From Campylobacter_A concisus_Y (GTDB lineage: Bacteria; Campylobacterota; Campylobacteria; Campylobacterales; Campylobacteraceae), in contig NZ_CABPTY010000002.1 of assembly GCF_902460415.1 (NCBI RefSeq), positions 1 through 29,090 of the forward strand: 29,090 bases of DNA. Direction: 5' to 3'. The translations under genes and the position numbers were made by a program. Position 1 is the stretch's first letter; each line of letters starts with the position of its first letter. Positions 24,577 through 29,090 of this stretch are shown piece by piece. A model generated the notes under the pieces. That model did no database searches. It was not told where the DNA came from and saw only the letters and a list, made by a program, of their open reading frames with translations.

Positions 24577-24992
24577 TACTGAAGTGATTTGCAAATTTCA
24601 TTTTCATCACTGCAACCAAAATCACCAGTATTTTTGTCGTATTTGAAATTTGCTACTTTGCCATCTAGTCTAAATGTGTATTTGTCATCGCTTATTCTGT
24701 GCCAGCCATTTTTGCTGCCGCTATCTTTTATCGGTATATTTATAACATTTTTAAAGAGTCTGCTTGGATCGCCATCGTCTAGTTTTTGTGGAAATTCCGG
24801 CTTTGCTTGCAAGATATTGTCATTGTATTTTAGTGAAATTCCACTTCTTATAGCGGCAAGTTGAGTTTTTGCATTTGAGACGGTAGCATCACTTCTAGAA
24901 AAAAATAGCCTAGGTATAGCGACTGTGCTTAAAATACCTAGTATAACTACTATAAATATCAGCTCAAGCAAGGTGTAAGCTCGTCTTTTCAT
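24576..24992 (-). CDS. Type IV pilin-like / pseudopilin protein
   Basis: 138 aa. The N-terminus is a classic class III leader: a very short basic peptide MKRRA, then YTLLELIFIVVILGILSTVAIPRLF, with Glu at +5 of the mature form (cleavage A5/Y6, Ala instead of the usual Gly at -1). The body after the helix is small and polar, with two cysteines near the C-terminus (GCSDENEIC), likely a disulfide. The prepilin peptidase at 1978-2766 would process it. It could be a pseudopilin of the Campylobacter competence (type II-like) system. Its start overlaps the preceding stop as ATGA, and its stop overlaps the priA ATG. Confidence 0.88.
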   Translation of the reverse strand: MKRRAYTLLELIFIVVILGILSTVAIPRLFFSRSDATVSNAKTQLAAIRSGISLKYNDNILQAKPEFPQKLDDGDPSRLFKNVINIPIKDSGSKNGWHRISDDKYTFRLDGKVANFKYDKNTGDFGCSDENEICKSLQ

Positions 24993-25225
24993 CTCTCTTC
25001 TCGCTTTAATATCTCATCAACATTGCCAGTTAAATTTTTTACTGCCTTTATCACAGCATAATTTTCATAACATTTTTCTATAAAGGCATTTAAAAGCTCT
25101 TTTGGCTCGATAAATTGGCGCCCGCCCATTAAATTTTGCCAGTCATCTTCAAAGAATTTAGCAAAATCATCATCAAGCGTGATCGTGTAGTCGCGAGATG
25201 ATATAGTGAGCGTAATTTTTTTCAT
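24989..25225 (-). CDS. Small conserved protein of unknown function
   Basis: 78 aa, acidic, soluble. It begins with a short beta-like segment (KITLTISSRDYTITLDDDFAKFFEDDW) followed by helix with FIEPKELLNAFIEKCYENYAVIKAVKNL. I recognise no domain. It lies between the small coiled-coil gene (gap 13 nt) and the pseudopilin gene (ATGA overlap), so expression should be coupled to both. From memory C. jejuni has small unknowns at the same place between uvrB and priA (Cj0681, Cj0682). Confidence 0.75.
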   Translation of the reverse strand: MKKITLTISSRDYTITLDDDFAKFFEDDWQNLMGGRQFIEPKELLNAFIEKCYENYAVIKAVKNLTGNVDEILKREER

Positions 25226-25238
25226 ATTTTAGCCAAGC

Positions 25239-25472
25239 TTATCTGCCAAGGACAGCTTCGATTTTTCTCATTACATCGTCAGCTTCGGTATTTTTCTTGT
25301 CAAGATCCTCTTCTAAACGCATGATTTGATTGCTTTTTGCCTCATTTTGTGCTTTTAAAGTTACGATCTCATTACGCAACTCTTCGTTCGTTTTGCAAAG
25401 TTCGTCATATTTGGTGATCAGGTCATTTACTTTATCGCTTAGTGTGGTTAAGATCGCATTATCTTCAAACAT
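25239..25472 (-). CDS. Small coiled-coil protein heading the priA operon
   Basis: 77 aa from the ATG at 25472, which has AAAGGA 6 nt upstream. The frame is open to 25514, but a -10 box lies inside that extension. Nearly the whole protein is predicted coiled coil with regular leucine/isoleucine heptads (LSDKVNDLITKYDELCKTN, LRNEIVTLKAQNEA, IMRLEEDLDKKN). In size and character it resembles ZapB-like or similar small coiled-coil cell-division or structural proteins, but I cannot assign it. It is first in the run of four genes ending with priA and is divergent from uvrB. Confidence 0.75.
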   Translation of the reverse strand: MFEDNAILTTLSDKVNDLITKYDELCKTNEELRNEIVTLKAQNEAKSNQIMRLEEDLDKKNTEADDVMRKIEAVLGR

Positions 25473-25504
25473 AAAAGTTCCTTTAAAATAATAATTAGGC
25501 TCGT

Positions 25505-25513
25505 ATTCTAACA
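25505..25513 (-). promoter_or_regulatory. Extended -10 promoter for the coiled-coil-priA operon
   Basis: The minus strand reads TGTTAGAAT: a TG extended element next to TAGAAT (25510 to 25505), about 33 nt before the ATG at 25472. It lies back to back with the uvrB promoter. Confidence 0.45.
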
Positions 25514-25545
25514 CGCAGAGGCTAAATTCTTATTAAAATTCTCAT

Positions 25546-25574
25546 TTGACAAAGCACTATCTTTGCTATAAAAT
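25546..25574 (+). promoter_or_regulatory. uvrB promoter with both -35 and -10
   Basis: TTGACA (25546-25551), a 17-nt spacer and TAAAAT (25569-25574), overlapping an extended TGCTATAAA. This is an unusually complete sigma-70 promoter for the window. The AAAGG ribosome site at 25587-25591 sits 6 nt before the uvrB ATG, so the leader is about 15 nt. No LexA-like box is evident. Confidence 0.6.
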
Positions 25575-25597
25575 TCGCCCAAATTTAAAGGCAATCA

Positions 25598-27574
25598 ATG
25601 AGTAAATTTGAAATTTCATCTAAATTTAGCCCAAGCAGCGACCAAGCAAGAGCGATAAAAGAGATAGTAAAAAGCATAAAATCAGGCAATAAATACCAAA
25701 CACTTCTAGGTGTTACAGGATCTGGCAAGACTTTTACCATGGCAAACGTCATACGTGAGCTAAACATGCCAACGCTTATCATGACGCATAACAAATCCTT
25801 AGCTGCACAGCTTTACAGTGAGTTTAAGGGCTTTTTCCCAAAAAACCATGTGGAGTATTTTATAAGCTACTACGACTACTACCAGCCAGAGGCCTACATC
25901 CCAAGAAGCGACCTATATATAGAAAAGGATAGCTCAGTAAATGAGGAGCTTGAGCGCCTGCGCCTCTCTGCGACGGCTAGCTTGTTAAGCTTTGATGATG
26001 TCGTCTGTGTCGCCTCAGTCTCTGCAAACTACGGACTTGGTAATCCAAGCGAGTATAAAGGGATGGTAGCCTATCTTAGCGTAGGGGAGAAAATAAGCCA
26101 AAGAAAGCTTTTAGAGCAGCTAGTAGATATGGGCTACAAGCGCAATGACAACTACTTTGACAGGGGTGACTTTCGTGTAAACGGCGATGTGGTGGACATT
26201 TATCCGGCTTATTACAACGACGAAGCGCTAAGGGTTGAGTTTTTTGGCGATGAGATAGACTCGATGTATCATTTTGACGTGCTTGATAACAAGAGACTCA
26301 AAGACATCTCTAAATTTACGCTTTATGCCACCAGCCAGTTCATCGTGGGCGCTGATAGGCTAAAGATCGCGATGAAAGAGATCGAGGAGGAGCTTGATGC
26401 GCGCTTAAAAGAGTTTAACGAGCAAGGCAAGCTAGTCGAGGCGCAGAGGCTAAAGCAAAGGGTGGAGTTTGATCTCGAGATGATGGCGAGCACTGGCATG
26501 TGCAAAGGTATCGAAAACTACGCGCGACATCTGACTGGTCAAAAGGCTGGAGAGACGCCGTACTCGATGTTTGACTACTTTGAGATAAACGGCGAGGACT
26601 ATCTGGTTATCGTCGATGAGAGTCATGTGAGTTTGCCTCAGTTTAGGGGCATGTACGCGGGTGATAGGAGCCGCAAAGAAGTGCTTGTGGAGTATGGATT
26701 TCGTTTGCCATCAGCGCTTGATAATAGGCCGCTTAAATTTGATGAGTTTATAAGCAAAAAGGCAAAATTTCTCTTTGTCTCAGCCACACCAAACGAGTAC
26801 GAGCTTGGTATCAGCCAGGGGCACGTCTATGAGCAAATTTTACGTCCTACTGGGCTATTAGATCCGCTCATCGAGATAAAAGATAGTGACAATCAAGTCG
26901 AGGCGCTATTTGACGAGGCGAAGGCGGTCATCGCTAGAAACGAGCGTGTGCTTGTCACGGTACTAACTAAAAAAATGGCCGAGGAGCTAAGCCGCTACTA
27001 CATCGAGCTTGGCGTAAAAGTCAAATATATGCACTCAGACATCGACGCGATCGAGCGAAATGAGATCATTAGAGGGCTTAGAAGCGGCGAATTTGACATG
27101 CTAATAGGCATAAATTTGCTCCGTGAGGGGCTTGACCTACCTGAAGTGAGCCTGATAGCGATCATGGACGCCGATAAAGAGGGCTTTTTGCGCTCGACCA
27201 CGAGCCTTATACAGACGATGGGGCGTGCAGCCAGAAATGTAAATGGCAAGGTGCTAATGTTTGCCAAAAATATAACTAAGTCCATGAAAGAGGCGATAGA
27301 TACGACGACAGCTAGGCGTAAATTTCAAGATGAGTACAACAAAGCTCACGGCATAACGCCGCACTCTGCAAGCAGGAATATCGAAGAGAGCTTGCACGTC
27401 GAAGATGATGGTGAAATTTATAAACGTGGTAAAAATTTAGAGAAGATGCCAGCTAGCGAGCGAGCTGCGATCGTAAAAGAGCTAAGAAAGCAGATGCTTG
27501 AAGCGGCGGCACAGCTGGAGTTTGAGAAGGCGGCGGCGCTGAGAGATGAAATAGCAAAGATGAGAAAATTATAA
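25598..27574 (+). CDS. uvrB: Excinuclease ABC subunit B
   Basis: 658 aa, full length for UvrB, the damage-verifying helicase-like subunit of nucleotide excision repair. Walker A is GVTGSGKT (38-45). The damage-probing beta-hairpin region is YYDYYQPEAYIPRSDLYIEK (about 92-111). VIVDESH is the DEAD-like box, followed by LFVSATPNEYE, and later INLLREGLDLPEVSLIAIMDADKEGFLRS and QTMGRAARN. The C-terminal UVR motif that contacts UvrC is at about 620-655 (LRKQMLEAAAQLEFEKAAALRDEI). It stands alone on this strand, divergent from the priA operon, with its own strong promoter. Confidence 0.98.
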   Translation: MSKFEISSKFSPSSDQARAIKEIVKSIKSGNKYQTLLGVTGSGKTFTMANVIRELNMPTLIMTHNKSLAAQLYSEFKGFFPKNHVEYFISYYDYYQPEAYIPRSDLYIEKDSSVNEELERLRLSATASLLSFDDVVCVASVSANYGLGNPSEYKGMVAYLSVGEKISQRKLLEQLVDMGYKRNDNYFDRGDFRVNGDVVDIYPAYYNDEALRVEFFGDEIDSMYHFDVLDNKRLKDISKFTLYATSQFIVGADRLKIAMKEIEEELDARLKEFNEQGKLVEAQRLKQRVEFDLEMMASTGMCKGIENYARHLTGQKAGETPYSMFDYFEINGEDYLVIVDESHVSLPQFRGMYAGDRSRKEVLVEYGFRLPSALDNRPLKFDEFISKKAKFLFVSATPNEYELGISQGHVYEQILRPTGLLDPLIEIKDSDNQVEALFDEAKAVIARNERVLVTVLTKKMAEELSRYYIELGVKVKYMHSDIDAIERNEIIRGLRSGEFDMLIGINLLREGLDLPEVSLIAIMDADKEGFLRSTTSLIQTMGRAARNVNGKVLMFAKNITKSMKEAIDTTTARRKFQDEYNKAHGITPHSASRNIEESLHVEDDGEIYKRGKNLEKMPASERAAIVKELRKQMLEAAAQLEFEKAAALRDEIAKMRKL

Positions 27575-27594
27575 AAAAGACAAGCCCTTTTTAT
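27571..27594 (+). terminator. Weak A/T hairpin at the uvrB stop
   Basis: ATAAAAAAG (27571-27579) can pair with CTTTTTAT (27587-27594) around a 7-nt loop with one bulged A, followed by TTTATA. It overlaps the uvrB stop codon. The stem is almost all A-T, so termination here would be inefficient. Confidence 0.25.
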
Positions 27595-27631
27595 TTTATA
27601 CTGCGTTGGATATCGCTTCAAACTTCGGTCA

Positions 27632-27646
27632 CGTATCATATATACG
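27632..27646 (+). repeat. Hairpin A of the repeat module
   Basis: Arms CGTAT and ATACG pair perfectly around a CATAT loop. The equivalent hairpin in module B differs at two base pairs, both compensated. Confidence 0.5.
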
Positions 27647-27752
27647 CTCCCTTGTTTTTGCTCATCCGCCTTGTCTAAAACAAAAAAATCTTGTATTTGG
27701 CGATTTGTCTTTTTCTGCTATACGTCGTTGAAATTTCATTCTACTTCAGTCA

Positions 27753-27767
27753 CATACTATATGTATG
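27753..27767 (+). repeat. Hairpin B of the repeat module
   Basis: Arms CATAC and GTATG pair perfectly around a TATAT loop of the same length as hairpin A. Relative to A, one G-C pair became A-T and one T-A pair became C-G. Confidence 0.5.
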
Positions 27768-27771
27768 CTTC

Positions 27772-28135
27772 TTTGTATCTTAAAATTTCGCCTCATCTCC
27801 TCGTAGCGAAGTCTCGTTGCAAGCAAGGCGAAGCAAGCAAAAAATACTGCCTCTTGGGGTTTTAAAATTACTAAACAAAACAAAAATTTCTTGTCTTGAC
27901 GGCTTAAATTTTACGAGCTGAACTTATATATTCTATCTTCGGTCGAAAATTTCTTCGTAGCATTTAAAATCATCACAAGATATTTTGTCTTGATGATTCA
28001 GTAGTCAAAATTTAAATTTTTATGTGTCTAATCTATGCAAATTTTAACTGCGCAACATTTAAATCTATCGCAAAATACTACCGCTTTTGAGCCCATTCGT
28101 ATCGCGAAATTTCGCCTCATCTCCTCATAGCGAAG
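27772..28135 (+). repeat. 40-nt direct repeat, two copies 324 nt apart
   Basis: 27772-27811 and 28096-28135 align without gaps with five mismatches; the core AAATTTCGCCTCATCTCCTC is identical. The copies enclose the rest of the repeat island. Confidence 0.7.
27968..27998. repeat. Stem-loop in the repeat island
   Basis: AATCATCA (27968-27975) pairs perfectly with TGATGATT (27991-27998). After a 2-nt bulge, AGA pairs with TCT around a 7-nt loop. No T-run follows on either side, so it is a structured repeat element more than an obvious terminator. Confidence 0.4.
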
Positions 28136-28197
28136 CTAAAGACAAAATCATCTTATCTTTAACTGTTTAAATTATAAATTTATCGCCAAATGCCGTT

Positions 28198-29090
28198 TTA
28201 TGATCTATCCTGCTCTCTTGTGTCTTTTTTCACGCTATACCAAGCAATTAGTAAAAAGAAAAACTCTGCTATACTAAAAAGGTCTATGTTTTTGGTTAAA
28301 AGGCCTATAAAGTCTGGCTTACCCGGAAATAGTAGTGCTAAAAGTATGACTGAACTTACCACAAACAATATAAAATTTATCCAAAATAGCCTACTTTTAG
28401 TTGCGCTCACTAATCTTGTTGTAAATAAAAATAAAAATACTGTAGCTAACAAATGAGCAAATACTCCAATGTATAAGATTGTATTGGCACTAGAAACTAA
28501 AGATTTAATTGAGGCATTGTGTGTACCAAAGATATTTAAAAAATTATAATCGTAAGCATATATATACATGTAGTCAGTTGTTGCTTTTGCTATTGTAAAT
28601 ATTACAAAAAGGATAGAGAAAAATAAGAAATTTGTATGTAGTCTTATCTCATTTAACGTATGTGCTATCTGCTTAACGGTAGAGTAAATAATCGCTAATA
28701 CTACCGCATAAACAAGAGGCTTTATAAATATTATTGGCCGAAGTGACATTCTTTCTTGATGTGCTAACAAATATTCAAAAAATATATAGTAAAAAAATGT
28801 TGCGACAAGGCCAATCAAACAGGCTTTCGCGGCTAATTGGCTTGGAGATTTGATAGCAGTCACGTTTAAAATCCCATCTTCGCTAGTTGTTTGGATTTCG
28901 TTACTACTTACTTGTGTCTTTAGTCGCCACCATGCGATTAAAGCAAGAAAGAAAGCTCCAATATCAATATAATCATAAATTTTGTGATCAATTTTAATAA
29001 AGTAGCTTGCTATATGAAATGCACCAAATAATGCATAAGCCCAAAACATTTTTTCTTTTGTTATTTTTATTAATTTTGCGATAGATATAA
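28198..29090 (-). CDS. Polytopic membrane protein of unknown function, probably 5'-partial
   Basis: At least 283 aa from an ATG at 29047-29049, but the frame stays open to the window edge (codons for SIAKLIKITKEK precede the Met) and there is no good ribosome site before that ATG, so the true start may lie outside. About eight hydrophobic segments: two near the N-terminus, two around 75-130, and four from about 140 to 275. A polar loop (about 45-68) lies between. I recognise no family. The C-terminus is charged (KKDTREQDRS). It is isolated from uvrB by the repeat island, and its frequent TTT/ATT/ATA codons point to an accessory gene. Confidence 0.75.
   Translation of the reverse strand, partial: ISIAKLIKITKEKMFWAYALFGAFHIASYFIKIDHKIYDYIDIGAFFLALIAWWRLKTQVSSNEIQTTSEDGILNVTAIKSPSQLAAKACLIGLVATFFYYIFFEYLLAHQERMSLRPIIFIKPLVYAVVLAIIYSTVKQIAHTLNEIRLHTNFLFFSILFVIFTIAKATTDYMYIYAYDYNFLNIFGTHNASIKSLVSSANTILYIGVFAHLLATVFLFLFTTRLVSATKSRLFWINFILFVVSSVILLALLFPGKPDFIGLLTKNIDLFSIAEFFFLLIAWYSVKKDTREQDRS

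Larger units (their letters stand above)
27575..28197. repeat. Non-coding island of degenerate repeat modules
   Basis: No credible gene lies in these 620 nt: one 64-codon frame at 27671-27865 is made of repeat sequence and has no recognisable ribosome site or protein character. Two diverged modules align from TATAC at 27597 and 27719 (CGTTG, ACTTCGGTCAC / ACTTCAGTCAC, then a hairpin, then GCTCC / GCTTC). A 40-nt segment at 27772-27811 recurs at 28096-28135 with five mismatches. Traces of a further module appear near 27931 (TCTATCTTCGGTC). Short ATCTTGT/TTCTTGTCTTG-type words also recur. I do not recognise a named repeat family. Confidence 0.7.

Noticed and set aside
27671..27865. A 64-codon frame in the repeat island.
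   Set aside because: It is composed of the repeat modules, has no ribosome site and no protein-like composition, and the second copies of the repeat do not preserve the frame.

Overview
The window is an AT-rich epsilonproteobacterial chromosome segment, most likely Campylobacter of the C. concisus / C. curvus type. This rests on the frequent AAATTT-rich codon pairs, very tight gene packing, T-rich promoters with TATAAT-like -10 boxes and no clear -35, a long G/C homopolymer tract of the Campylobacter contingency-locus kind, and gene neighbourhoods that match what I remember of Campylobacter (glmU-coaBC-unknown-uppS-prepilin peptidase-LptF/G-truA; uvrB divergent from two small genes, a pseudopilin and priA). 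The species cannot be fixed from sequence reading alone. I see no tRNA, rRNA, CRISPR, IS element or prophage.

Layout. (1) 226-6598, minus strand: one seven-gene envelope/housekeeping operon read from an extended -10 promoter at about 6631-6639 (glmU, coaBC, a conserved unknown, uppS, prepilin peptidase, an LptF/G permease, truA). (2) 6735-16135, plus strand: motA, motB and fliP run with no gap into a CmeDEF-like RND efflux operon (outer-membrane channel, adaptor, pump), then a second TolC-like channel and a DMT transporter. Eight genes abut or overlap by 1-4 nt, so motor/export genes and efflux genes look co-transcribed. (3) 16132-19887, minus strand: comEC, dnaB and ispG, with comEC tail-to-tail overlapping the DMT gene by 4 nt. 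(4) 20019-22673, minus strand: an AT-rich two-gene module, an MBOAT O-acyltransferase followed by an SGNH-like membrane-anchored protein. The MBOAT gene is split by a run of ten G on its coding strand. Nine or twelve G would restore one 485-codon frame, so this is a phase-variable acylation locus captured OFF. (5) 22723-25472, minus strand: a small coiled-coil protein, a small unknown, a pseudopilin and priA, divergent from uvrB (25598-27574). (6) 27575-28197: a 620-nt non-coding stretch of degenerate repeat modules, including two hairpins whose arms differ by compensatory changes. (7) 28198 to the right edge: an unidentified polytopic membrane protein whose frame is still open at the window edge.

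The genes connect in two ways. Prepilin peptidase, pseudopilin, ComEC and PriA together suggest a natural-transformation apparatus spread over the window. GlmU, UppS, LptF/G, the RND pump and the phase-variable acyltransferase all concern the cell envelope. The best candidates for something not yet described are the phase-variable MBOAT/SGNH pair (unknown acyl acceptor), the repeat island behind uvrB with covarying hairpins, and the fused flagellar-efflux transcription unit with two paralogous TolC-like channels.
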